Assembly: GCA_017557715.1 (NCBI GenBank) | Contig: JAFYYE010000456.1 | Span: 1-31,690, forward strand | Reading direction: 5' to 3' | From: Pseudobutyrivibrio sp. | GTDB lineage: Bacteria; Bacillota; Clostridia; Lachnospirales; Lachnospiraceae | Length of the DNA: 31,690 nucleotides | Part shown: in pieces, positions 1 to 6,563 of the stretch | How positions within the stretch are numbered: the first letter of the stretch is position 1 | Layout: every line of letters begins with the position of its first letter | The notes under the pieces: generated by a model | Told to the model about the DNA's origin: nothing | What the model saw: only the letters and a program-made list of their open reading frames with translations | Database searches by the model: none | Translations under genes and position numbers: made by a program

Positions 1-1
1 A

Positions 2-2074
2 GCATTTAGATTAGATCAGAATGGAACAATTACAACTAAGACAACTAAGGCACTTGCTACAGTTACAGGAACACATGATGTTTACTTTGTAGTTGCAGCA
101 GGCTCAGGTATTACAATTGATTCATGGACAGCAAAAGCTGCAGAAGGTGGAGAGCAGCCACCAGTGGTAGAGCCTCCAGTTGAAGGAGCAATCAACCCAT
201 ATGCTAAGGTTGAGGCAGAGATCGCTACTGCAGAGCAGCTTACAAATGCAATGATTGTACCATCTAAGGATAAGGTGGTAATCAATGAAAATGGTTATGT
301 CCTTGTACAGAATATTGATTTCTCTAAGGGCGTTTCAGCATTCAATGTATATGCTCAGTCTTCTAAGCCAATGGTAAGCCTTAATGTATACATTGATGAT
401 TCACAGACTCCAGCAGGAACAGTATCAATTGGCACAGATATCACAAAGCCAACTACAATTAATGTTTCAACAGATATCACAGGTGTACATTATGTATACT
501 TCGAAGCAAAGGGAGGTTCAGTAACACTTGATGGATGGCAGGCAGCTGCAGCAGGCGAGCAGCCACCAGTAGAGCCACCAGTAGGTGATACAGTAAATCC
601 ATACGCTACAGTTGAAGCTGAAAGCGCAGCAGCAACTGATATGAGTAATGCAAGAGTTACACCTAAGAAGGATGCTGTAAGTCTTACACAGGCTAACTCT
701 TATGTTGCATACAAGAACGTAAACTTCGCTCAGGGTGTAACAGAGTTTAATGCAAATGTTTCTGCCGCATCAGCAGCAATGCTTGAAATCAGACTTGATT
801 CAGCTACAGGCGACAAGGTTGCAGCATTTAGACTAAGCCAAAATAGTACAATCGAGACTAAGACAACTAAGGCACTTGCAACAGTTACAGGAACACATGA
901 TGTTTACTTTGTAGTTACAGCTGGAACAGGTGTTACACTTGATTCATGGGTAGCAAAGACATCAGGTGACCAGCCACCAGTAGGCGATACAATCAACCCT
1001 TATGCTAAGGTTGAGGCAGAGATTGCTACTGCAGAGCAGCTTACAAATGCAATGGTTACACCTTCAAAAGATAAGGTTGTAATCAATGAAAATGGTTATG
1101 TCCTTGTACAGAATATTGATTTCTCTAAGGGCGTTTCAGCATTCAACGTATATGCTCAGGCATCAAAACCAAAGGTAAGCCTTAATGTATATATTGATGA
1201 TTCAAAGACTCCAGCAGGAACAGTTGCAGTTGGTACAGATATTACAAAGCCAGTTACAATCAATGTTTCATCAGATATCACAGGCGTACACTATATTTAC
1301 TTTGAGGCAAAGGGTGGCCAGGTAACACTTGATGGATGGCAGGCAGCTGCAGCAGGCGAGAAGCCACCAGTAAATCCACCTGCAACAAATGTAGATCCAT
1401 ATACAAGTGTTGATGCAACTACAGCTTCAATACTTAGCGGTGCATTAATTACACCAAGCAAGACTGCTGTAAATATTACTCCAAATGGTTCTGCAGGAAC
1501 TGCAAATGTCAACTTCACAGATGGCGTTTCACAATTTGTAATTACAGCATCATCAACTTCTACAGGCAAGATTGAGGTTAGATTAAATTCAGCTTCTGGT
1601 CCTCTTCTTGGCTCAGCAACTATTAGTGGTGATTCAAAAGAATATACTATTACAGCTTCTAAGAACATTACTGGAAAGCAGACTATTTACTTTGTAAATT
1701 CTGGTAGTGGTGTAGTGAATGTATATTCATGGAAGGCTACAGCTTATTCAGAGCCAATAGTTATCCCAGATCCACCTGTAGAACAGACAGGTATGGACCT
1801 TAGCTATACAATCAACAGCTGGACTGATGGATATCAGGTAAGCTTCAAGGTTACCAACAAATCCGGAAGCACTAAGAACAGCTGGAAGGTTAAGGTAAAG
1901 AAGAGTGATATTAATCTTACTCAGAGCTGGTGCGTAAATGTTTCACAGGAAGGTGATTACTATGTATTCACACCTATGTCATGGAACTCAACACTTACAA
2001 ACGGCCAGACTACAGAGTTTGGTATTATTGGAAGTGGTGAAGTAGGCAGCACAATTAACTATATAGTTGAGTAA
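2..2074 (+). CDS. Modular carbohydrate-binding protein, 3' part (CBM6-like array plus C-terminal CBM2)
   Basis: Open from the first in-frame codon of the window, so the start and any catalytic domain lie upstream. About 690 residues are visible. The modules in order are: the end of a type-A CBM6-like module (1-50), type B (about 64-185), type A (199-322), type B (330-455), a divergent type C (464-585) and a C-terminal CBM2-like module (about 600-690) rich in aromatic residues (SWTDGYQV, NSWKVKV, TPMSWNSTL). Proline-rich linkers such as EQPPVEPPVG separate them. CBM6-like features include the NPYAxVEAE openings, the xNVNF strand and LDSATG. Modules of this kind bind xylan, beta-glucan or cellulose on secreted glycoside hydrolases, so an extracellular plant-polysaccharide enzyme is likely. 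The two B modules are nearly identical over long DNA stretches, offset by 801 bp, which indicates recent internal duplication. A hairpin terminator follows the stop. Module class is inferred from sequence appearance; the enzyme activity is unknown. Confidence 0.85.
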   Translation, partial: AFRLDQNGTITTKTTKALATVTGTHDVYFVVAAGSGITIDSWTAKAAEGGEQPPVVEPPVEGAINPYAKVEAEIATAEQLTNAMIVPSKDKVVINENGYVLVQNIDFSKGVSAFNVYAQSSKPMVSLNVYIDDSQTPAGTVSIGTDITKPTTINVSTDITGVHYVYFEAKGGSVTLDGWQAAAAGEQPPVEPPVGDTVNPYATVEAESAAATDMSNARVTPKKDAVSLTQANSYVAYKNVNFAQGVTEFNANVSAASAAMLEIRLDSATGDKVAAFRLSQNSTIETKTTKALATVTGTHDVYFVVTAGTGVTLDSWVAKTSGDQPPVGDTINPYAKVEAEIATAEQLTNAMVTPSKDKVVINENGYVLVQNIDFSKGVSAFNVYAQASKPKVSLNVYIDDSKTPAGTVAVGTDITKPVTINVSSDITGVHYIYFEAKGGQVTLDGWQAAAAGEKPPVNPPATNVDPYTSVDATTASILSGALITPSKTAVNITPNGSAGTANVNFTDGVSQFVITASSTSTGKIEVRLNSASGPLLGSATISGDSKEYTITASKNITGKQTIYFVNSGSGVVNVYSWKATAYSEPIVIPDPPVEQTGMDLSYTINSWTDGYQVSFKVTNKSGSTKNSWKVKVKKSDINLTQSWCVNVSQEGDYYVFTPMSWNSTLTNGQTTEFGIIGSGEVGSTINYIVE

Positions 2075-2090
2075 AGCTTAAAAATTTAGA

Positions 2091-2128
2091 AGGTGTCTGA
2101 TTCCCATTGGGGGTCAGGCACCTTTTTT
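2091..2128 (+). terminator. Rho-independent terminator after the carbohydrate-binding gene
   Basis: AGGTGTCTGATTCC pairs with GGGGTCAGGCACCT (G-U pairs allowed) and is followed by six T. It lies 16 bases after the stop codon. Its arms carry the GTGCCTGACCCC-type sequence that recurs elsewhere in the window (near 4453 and 21780), so it may be a captured repeat used as a terminator. Confidence 0.85.
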
Positions 2129-2136
2129 GCTTTTTA

Positions 2137-2239
2137 TGGGACCATTCCTAGCAGCTCGTTCCACTCGCAGGTCTGCCCGAGCTCCACAGACCACTCGCTA
2201 CGCGAGCAAGGAAGGATTGGAAATCGGCTTCGCCGATGG
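2137..2239 (+). repeat. Structured dispersed repeat, copy 1 (~103 bp)
   Basis: Nearly identical to 6005-6108, and to 23303-23401 in inverted orientation. It begins TGGGACCATTCCTAGCAGCT and ends CGGCTTCGCCGATGG. It contains several hairpins: GGTCTG/CAGACC around a GAGCTC core, CTCGC-TAC-GCGAG, and ATCGGC-TTC-GCCGAT, and the ends also pair (CCATTCCT with AGGATTGG). It has no coding potential. Small size, multiple hairpins and placement at gene ends suggest a mobile non-autonomous element or structured RNA; family unknown. Confidence 0.8.
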
Positions 2240-2282
2240 AAAAGATGAGAACCTGACCTAAGAGTCAGGCCCTCATCTTTTT
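2240..2282 (+). terminator. Long hairpin with T-run downstream of repeat copy 1
   Basis: AAAAGATGAG(AA)CCTGAC pairs with GTCAGG(CC)CTCATCTTTT around CTAAGA and is followed by T residues. No gene ends directly upstream, so it may terminate transcripts that read through the structured repeat. The A-run on the 5' side would let it act in both directions. Confidence 0.7.
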
Positions 2283-2298
2283 GCACCTCTGCATAGAA

Positions 2299-2385
2299 AA
2301 AAGTGCAAATATTGCACTTTTAAAATAAGAAAGGGGCAGAAATTGCACTTTTAATCCGGAGAAAAGTGCAAATAGATGGTATAAT
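2299..2385 (+). promoter_or_regulatory. Promoter with GTGCAA palindromes, probable autoregulatory operator of the HTH-MNT gene
   Basis: A perfect 23-bp palindrome (AAAAGTGCAA-ATA-TTGCACTTTT, 2299-2321) is followed by the same half-sites in opposite order (ATTGCACTTTT at 2342-2352, AAAAGTGCAAAT at 2362-2373). A TATAAT -10 box lies at 2380-2385 and an AGGAGG ribosome binding site at 2392-2397. Four half-sites abutting the -10 box are what is expected for repression by the HTH antitoxin encoded just downstream. That assignment is an inference. Confidence 0.65.
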
Positions 2386-2405
2386 CCTTCTAGGAGGACA
2401 AAACT

Positions 2406-2882
2406 ATGGTTGATTCTTTAAAAGAGATTAGAAAATCAATAGGTTATACACAGAGCCAAGCGGCAGATTACTTGAAAGTCTCACTGCGATCATATAAGTC
2501 TTATGAAAATGACCCACAAAAGAGCAATTCAATTAAGTATTTATACCTAATAGAAACATTAGGAAAGCTTAATACTATTGATGAGACTCACGGGATACTA
2601 GACATAGAAGCTATCAAAGAAAAGTGTGAAAAAGTCTTTAAGGATTATGAAATTGAGTATTGTTATCTCTTTGGCTCATATGCAAAGGGAAAAGCAAAAG
2701 AGGATAGTGATATAGATTTGCTTATTTCATCAACTGTGAAGGGACTGAAATTTTATGGCTTGGTTGAAAAATTGAGCAATACGTTGCATAAAAAGATTGA
2801 TCTCTTGGACAAAGACCAGTTGGTGGCCAACCCAGAATTATTAGATGAAGTTTTGAAGGATGGAATCAAGATTTATGGATAA
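2406..2882 (+). CDS. HTH-MNT antitoxin (XRE helix-turn-helix fused to a minimal nucleotidyltransferase)
   Basis: 158 residues. An N-terminal XRE-type helix-turn-helix (about 1-50: IRKSIGYTQSQAADYLKVS) is followed by a minimal nucleotidyltransferase domain (about 65-158) with the family signature GSYAKGKAKEDSDIDLL, which supplies the metal-binding aspartates. In HEPN/MNT toxin-antitoxin systems the MNT protein modifies and neutralises the HEPN RNase toxin; the HTH suggests it also represses its own promoter. The start is the ATG 8 bases after AGGAGG. The stop codon overlaps the start of a short frame encoding only the C-terminal end of a HEPN toxin, so this antitoxin appears to have lost most of its partner. 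The domain call is secure; present activity is not. Confidence 0.8.
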   Translation: MVDSLKEIRKSIGYTQSQAADYLKVSLRSYKSYENDPQKSNSIKYLYLIETLGKLNTIDETHGILDIEAIKEKCEKVFKDYEIEYCYLFGSYAKGKAKEDSDIDLLISSTVKGLKFYGLVEKLSNTLHKKIDLLDKDQLVANPELLDEVLKDGIKIYG

Positions 2883-2989
2883 TGAGAAATAAGATTGTCC
2901 ATGATTATGGGCAAGTTGATTTGAAAATAGTTTATGAAACATTGGTATATGATATTCCGGATGTTTATGAAATGCTGAAAGAGTTCTAG
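2882..2989 (+). pseudogene. Remnant of HEPN (HepT/DUF86-like) toxin, last 35 codons
   Basis: A 35-codon frame begins with an ATG that shares one base with the antitoxin stop (TAATG). It reads MRNKIVHDYGQVD followed by VYETLVYDIPDVYEML. This matches the C-terminal third of HepT/DUF86 toxins and includes the catalytic R-x4-H-x-Y motif (RNKIVHDY). About 80 N-terminal residues expected in the family are missing, apparently through an internal deletion that fused the antitoxin stop to the conserved methionine of the toxin's M-R-N segment. A real truncated peptide could still be made. Confidence 0.65.
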
Positions 2990-3036
2990 ATATAATAATA
3001 TAACAGGCGCATATATCTAGCAGCTCAAGTTGAAAG

Positions 3037-3064
3037 TTGATAATTCAAGAGAATATGTTACAAT
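3037..3064 (+). promoter_or_regulatory. Sigma-A-type promoter with no ORF behind it
   Basis: TTGATA (3037-3042), 16-bp spacer, TACAAT (3059-3064). Transcription would start near 3071 and meet the hairpin-T-run at 3078-3119, giving a transcript of about 50 nt with no start codon and ribosome site. This fits a small RNA or a terminated leader. Confidence 0.45.
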
Positions 3065-3070
3065 AAAATC

Positions 3071-3119
3071 AAGATAAGGCTCGACCCGTTGCTGAAAGCG
3101 AAGGGCCCAGAGCTTTTTT
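3071..3119 (+). ncRNA. Candidate short structured transcript ending in a terminator
   Basis: The predicted transcript contains GGCTC-GACCC ... GGGCCC-AGAGC, with an inner GCTGAAAGC element, and ends in TTTTTT (3114-3119). A second UUCG-loop terminator follows at 3134-3160. No known RNA family is recognised. Support is limited to promoter, hairpin and T-run. Confidence 0.35.
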
Positions 3120-3133
3120 CTTTTGTATATTTG

Positions 3134-3160
3134 GTCATATCTTCGGATATGGCTTTTTTT
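3134..3160 (+). terminator. UUCG-tetraloop terminator (copy 1)
   Basis: GTCATATC-TTCG-GATATGGC forms an 8-bp stem with a stable UUCG loop followed by seven or more T. The same sequence recurs at 6142-6168 next to repeat copy 2. Confidence 0.8.
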
Positions 3161-3238
3161 ATTGGGGCGTCGTGAACTTGTGGCGGGAATTAGGCACTTA
3201 TTATACAAATGAAAAAATGAATAATCCCCCAATTATAA

Positions 3239-3357
3239 TTGCATATTGGGAGAAAAGGGGATATAATTGGGAGTAGAGATTTTCTCCCAACGACAGAGAA
3301 TATCTCCCAAAACAGTAGATGAAATGGGCGATAAATACTCGCCTTGGGAGAAAGGAG
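3239..3357 (+). promoter_or_regulatory. Promoter and leader of the Fic gene with phased TTGGGAG / CTCCCAA motifs
   Basis: TTGCAT (3239-3244), 17-bp spacer and TATAAT (3262-3267) make a good promoter. TTGGGAG occurs at 3246, 3267 and 3344, and its complement CTCCCAA at 3284 and 3304. The two promoter copies are 21 bp apart and the two leader copies 20 bp apart, about two helical turns. The last TTGGGAG sits directly upstream of the ribosome site AGGAG (3353-3357), so leader CTCCCAA copies could pair with it in RNA. Either a protein operator or a translational switch is possible. Confidence 0.5.
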
Positions 3358-3366
3358 AACGTATCA

Positions 3367-4431
3367 TTGCGAAAATTTGATTATTCTTATCTTGCAGATA
3401 GAACTTGGGATAACGAGATAATGTCGTATATATCAAAGATTCACGAGTATAAGGGAAAACAGGAGCTTTTTCTACGTCAAAAGCCCGTGGAGCTTAATAG
3501 ACTTATTGAAATCGCAAAAGTACAGAGTACAGAGGCATCCAACAGGATTGAAGGCATCATAACTACTAATGCCAGATTGAAGCAGCTTGTAGCAGACAAA
3601 ACTACTCCTAAGAATAGGGATGAGGAAGAAATCCTCGGCTATAGAAATGTGCTTAACCTTGTGCATGAGAATTATGATGTTTTGCCTGTGCGAAGTAATT
3701 ATATTCTTCAAATGCATCGAGATTTGCTTAAGTTCACAAATCTTTCTTATGGGGGACAGTATAAGACAACCTCAAATGAGATAGACATGGTATTGGAATC
3801 AGGTGAAAAGGTTGTTTTGTTTAAACCATTAGAGCCATATGAAACACCACCTGCTATCGAGGCTATTTGTGACAAATATCAAGAAGCTTTGGATCAAGAG
3901 GTTGTTGATGAACTTATCTTAATACCTTGTTTCTTGCTTGATTTTTTGTGTATTCATCCGTTTAACGATGGCAATGGACGTATGAGCAGACTATTAACAT
4001 TGCTGCTGCTATATCGTAGTGGATATATGGTTGGACAGTACATCAGTGTTGAGAAAGCTATAGCTGATACAAAAGAAGCGTACTATGATGCTCTTCAAAA
4101 GTCAGATCAAGGATGGCATGAGGGAACAAATGATCCTAAGCCATTTATCAAGTATATGTTGAGTATCATACTTTCATGCTACAAGGAATTTGAAGCAAGA
4201 GTATCTATTGCCCATGCGGCTGGAGCAAAGAGTACGTCATATGATATTGTTAGAGCTTATGTAAGTGAGCGTATAGGTAAGTTTTCAAAACAGGAAGTGC
4301 TTATAGGCTGTCCAAGCCTTGGAAGTTCTTCTGTAGAATCAGCCTTAAAGAAGCTTGTTGATGATGGGACATTAGTAAGATTTGGTGCAGGCAGAAAGAC
4401 AGTATATGCAAGAGCTGATGCAGTAACTTAA
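3367..4431 (+). CDS. Fic family protein (AMPylator-type) with C-terminal winged-helix region
   Basis: About 354 residues. The Fic core motif HPFNDGNGR lies at residues 197-205, with catalytic His followed by the phosphate-binding GNGR. An N-terminal SNRIEG motif near residue 58 resembles the autoinhibitory S/T-x-x-x-E-G helix of class II Fic proteins. The C-terminal 90 residues (SYDIVRAYVSERIGKFSKQE ... SSVESALKKLVDDG) look like a winged helix, common in this subfamily. Fic enzymes usually transfer AMP from ATP to hydroxyl groups on target proteins. I prefer the TTG start at 3367 because AGGAG lies 9 bases upstream and the resulting N-terminus (RKFDYSYL) matches the family; a longer frame opens at ATG 3319 but lacks a good ribosome site. 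Target unknown. Confidence 0.85.
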   Translation: MRKFDYSYLADRTWDNEIMSYISKIHEYKGKQELFLRQKPVELNRLIEIAKVQSTEASNRIEGIITTNARLKQLVADKTTPKNRDEEEILGYRNVLNLVHENYDVLPVRSNYILQMHRDLLKFTNLSYGGQYKTTSNEIDMVLESGEKVVLFKPLEPYETPPAIEAICDKYQEALDQEVVDELILIPCFLLDFLCIHPFNDGNGRMSRLLTLLLLYRSGYMVGQYISVEKAIADTKEAYYDALQKSDQGWHEGTNDPKPFIKYMLSIILSCYKEFEARVSIAHAAGAKSTSYDIVRAYVSERIGKFSKQEVLIGCPSLGSSSVESALKKLVDDGTLVRFGAGRKTVYARADAVT

Positions 4432-4451
4432 TAAGTTTTTTGCAAGAAAAG

Positions 4452-4474
4452 AAGTGCCTGACCCCATTTCATTA
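4452..4474 (+). repeat. GTGCCTGACCCC-type short repeat
   Basis: AAGTGCCTGACCCCATTTCA lies between the Fic and SGNH genes. Related sequences occur in the terminator arms at 2091-2122 and near 21780 (GTGCCTGATTCC). Such sequences resemble the REP-like ends mobilised by Y1 transposases in Clostridia; that link is a recollection, not demonstrated here. Confidence 0.35.
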
Positions 4475-4523
4475 GCTGTAAAAAGGGGCAGCGCTAGATT
4501 TTGATTAGGAAAATGTGGGGGAA

Positions 4524-5114
4524 ATGAGAAAGTTAATTTTATTTGGAGATTCAAATACATACGGCTATGACCCTAGAGGATTTGCCACAGGACGATATCC
4601 TGCTGAGGCAAGGTGGGCCACTATTGTAAGTGAGGCTCTATCAGAATCCTACCAGGTGATAGAGGATGGCATGAATGGCCGTCAGCTGCCAGATGTGCAG
4701 TACGGCTATTTTACAAATATGCTCTCAGAACTTAGTGAAGAGGATACTGTGGTGATGATGCTTGGCACCAATGACATATTGCTGACATATATGCCAGATG
4801 CCAAAAAGGCTGCAGCAAAAATGGAGCGTATCCTAGGATATGTCAGGGATAACTTCAAGGGCAGATTCATCATGATTGCCCCTCCATACATTGAGGCAGA
4901 TGATGAAGATATGATGAGATACAGGGATGCTAGCATAGAGATGAATAGGATGTTTTTAGAGCTGGCAGGGACCTACAATGTGGAGGCCATAGATGCAGCA
5001 GCCTGGAATATTCCTATGGCATATGATGGGGTGCATTTTACTATGGATGGGCAGAAGCGTTTCGGTGAGTGTTTTATCAGCGCTTTTAATATGTTGGGGA
5101 AGGAACTGAAGTAA
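4524..5114 (+). CDS. SGNH/GDSL-family hydrolase (arylesterase / acyl esterase-like)
   Basis: 196 residues from the ATG at 4524. All SGNH blocks are visible: block I FGDSNTYG with the nucleophilic serine at the N-terminus, block II glycine (DGMNGRQ), block III GTND, and block V DGVHFT with the catalytic Asp and His near the C-terminus. Members hydrolyse ester bonds of small acyl or aryl substrates or deacetylate sugars. There is no signal peptide, so it is cytoplasmic. A GTG nine bases upstream is an alternative start; the ATG is chosen because the conserved strand begins right after it and GGGGGA precedes it. It may serve hemicellulose-derived acetylated oligosaccharides, but no neighbour confirms this. 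Confidence 0.85.
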   Translation: MRKLILFGDSNTYGYDPRGFATGRYPAEARWATIVSEALSESYQVIEDGMNGRQLPDVQYGYFTNMLSELSEEDTVVMMLGTNDILLTYMPDAKKAAAKMERILGYVRDNFKGRFIMIAPPYIEADDEDMMRYRDASIEMNRMFLELAGTYNVEAIDAAAWNIPMAYDGVHFTMDGQKRFGECFISAFNMLGKELK

Positions 5115-5276
5115 TGGGATGCGGGCAATCATTTTAAGGATGCAGATATAAGAACCGCAAAAGGATTTGCGTGGGTTATGAATGCAAGGGGCTCAGACAA
5201 TTAGGAATAGAGTGACGGTGAAAAATAGGCATTTATATTAAATGAGTTAAGGCGATTATGCCTTTGGGAGAAGATT

Positions 5277-5846
5277 ATGAAAATAAAAATGATTGGGGCT
5301 ATGATAATTCTCACACTAGGGCTAATAATTACTGGGTGTGGTAAAGCTGAAATTGATACTGGCAATGCTAATACTAATAATGCTAAATCTAATAATGATA
5401 ATGTAAAAGAGGCATTTGAACAGGCAAAGATTATTAACGAGAATAGTCATATAGATGTAGAACTATTGGGAAGGCCAGATGAGTCAACAGGTGCTGCGTC
5501 AGAAGGGGGACTTGGCGATATGGTCCCGCCTGCCACATATAGTGAGGGTGGAATAACAGCTTATGCATTCGTATATCCTTCAGAAGGAGGCGGGTTATAT
5601 TGGACGCAAGTTTATGTGGAAGATGAAGAGCATGATCTTCTGGGCATTCATGTGGGGGAAGATATCTCAGATATTGAGAAGGTTATGGAAGAGTACGGAT
5701 ATCACTATTCGGAAAGTACAGATCGCGTATACACATCGAAGGATGTAGATCATATGGATATCTATACGCAGGGAGATGTGCATTTCTGTTACTATATGAA
5801 GGGTGATACTATGGTGTTTATGCTAGTGACAGTTTATGAGGAATAA
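5277..5846 (+). CDS. Putative lipoprotein of unknown function
   Basis: 189 residues with a type II signal peptide: Lys-rich start, hydrophobic stretch MIGAMIILTLGLIITGC and an ITGC lipobox, predicting a lipid-anchored extracellular protein. An Asn-rich linker (NANTNNAKSNNDN) follows, then a compact domain containing LGIHVGEDISDIEKVMEEYG. That segment resembles YGIKYGDTYKTAKELVEKSG in the lipoprotein at 22754-23323, so the two probably belong to one family. The start has GGGAG five bases upstream. No function is recognised. It appears monocistronic and is followed by gene debris. Confidence 0.8.
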   Translation: MKIKMIGAMIILTLGLIITGCGKAEIDTGNANTNNAKSNNDNVKEAFEQAKIINENSHIDVELLGRPDESTGAASEGGLGDMVPPATYSEGGITAYAFVYPSEGGGLYWTQVYVEDEEHDLLGIHVGEDISDIEKVMEEYGYHYSESTDRVYTSKDVDHMDIYTQGDVHFCYYMKGDTMVFMLVTVYEE

Positions 5847-5859
5847 TATGTGGTTGTAA

Positions 5860-6003
5860 AAATATTGCGGCGTGACTAGTCATGTCAATAAAGGTATAGC
5901 TGATTATGAAGCTGGAAGAATAGTTGACGGTCCCGAAATACTTGTAAAACTGAAAGAGAAACATGGCATTAAAAGGTATAAGAAGAATGACACTAGACCG
6001 TGA
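5860..6003 (+). pseudogene. 3' remnant of an antitoxin-like gene
   Basis: A 47-codon open stretch without a proper start reads ...VNKGIADYEAGRIVDGPEIL then VKLKEKHGIKRYK and stops exactly where structured repeat copy 2 begins. The pattern DYEAGRIVDGxxxLxxLKxKHG is typical of C-terminal tails of RelB/Phd-like type II antitoxins. No toxin gene is adjacent. Assignment is tentative. Confidence 0.4.
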
Positions 6004-6004
6004 C

Positions 6005-6108
6005 TGGGACCATCCCTAGCAGCTCGTTCCACTCGCAGGTCTGCCCGAGCTCCACAGACCACTCGCTGGCGCGAGCAAGGAGGGATTGGAAATCGGCTCC
6101 GCCGATGG
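6005..6108 (+). repeat. Structured dispersed repeat, copy 2 (~104 bp)
   Basis: Same orientation as 2137-2239 and almost the same sequence. Changes often fall in hairpin loops or as paired substitutions (for example CGCTGGCGCG for CGCTACGCG). It starts immediately after the stop of the preceding gene remnant. A further hairpin (GACTGCCC-GGA-GGGCAGTC) follows at about 6111-6129. Confidence 0.8.
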
Positions 6109-6141
6109 GGGACTGCCCGGAGGGCAGTCTTTCAGCGTGTA

Positions 6142-6168
6142 GTCATATCTTCGGATATGGCTTTTTTT
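6142..6168 (+). terminator. UUCG-tetraloop terminator (copy 2)
   Basis: Identical stem-loop to 3134-3160 (GTCATATC-TTCG-GATATGGC) plus a run of seven T. It isolates the downstream gene cluster from upstream transcription. Confidence 0.8.
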
Positions 6169-6263
6169 ATTTTGCAAAAGAATCTACACTAAATGAAGTG
6201 TTTTCTTACTGAATATGCTATAATTTTGATTAGATTTGTAAATGAAAAATAGGGGAAAATATT

Positions 6264-6563
6264 GTGGGGAAATTAGTTAGGGACAGGATTCCAGAGATAA
6301 TAATTGCTGATGGAAAGGAACCTATTGTTAGGACTCTTAATCAGGATGAGTATCTTAAGGAATTAGATATAAAACTGAATGAAGAAGTTGCAGAATATCA
6401 GATAGATAAGTCAATTGAAGAGATGGCTGATGTGCTTGAGGTTTTGTATGCAATATGCGAAGCCAGAGGTCATTCCATTGAGGAACTAGAGGCTGTGCGA
6501 AAAGAAAAAAGTGATGCACGTGGAGCTTTTAAGAAGCGTATTTATTGGGACGGTAACAAATGA
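6264..6563 (+). CDS. MazG-like nucleoside triphosphate pyrophosphohydrolase (small, all-alpha)
   Basis: 99 residues. The opening KLVRDRIPEII and the metal-binding pattern E-E-V-A-E ... E-E-M-A-D-V (ExxE and ExxD) identify the all-alpha NTP-PPase family, which cleaves (d)NTPs to (d)NMP and pyrophosphate. The start is a GTG with AGGGG eight bases upstream. The stop overlaps the next start by four bases (ATGA), so it is translationally coupled to the HNH protein. It is the first gene of a six-gene cluster containing two further nucleotide pyrophosphohydrolases. Confidence 0.85.
   Translation: MGKLVRDRIPEIIIADGKEPIVRTLNQDEYLKELDIKLNEEVAEYQIDKSIEEMADVLEVLYAICEARGHSIEELEAVRKEKSDARGAFKKRIYWDGNK

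Noticed and set aside
6000..6212. 70-codon plus-strand frame across repeat copy 2
   Set aside because: It lies wholly in the structured repeat and terminator, with no ribosome site; the reading frame is a by-product of the GC-rich hairpins.
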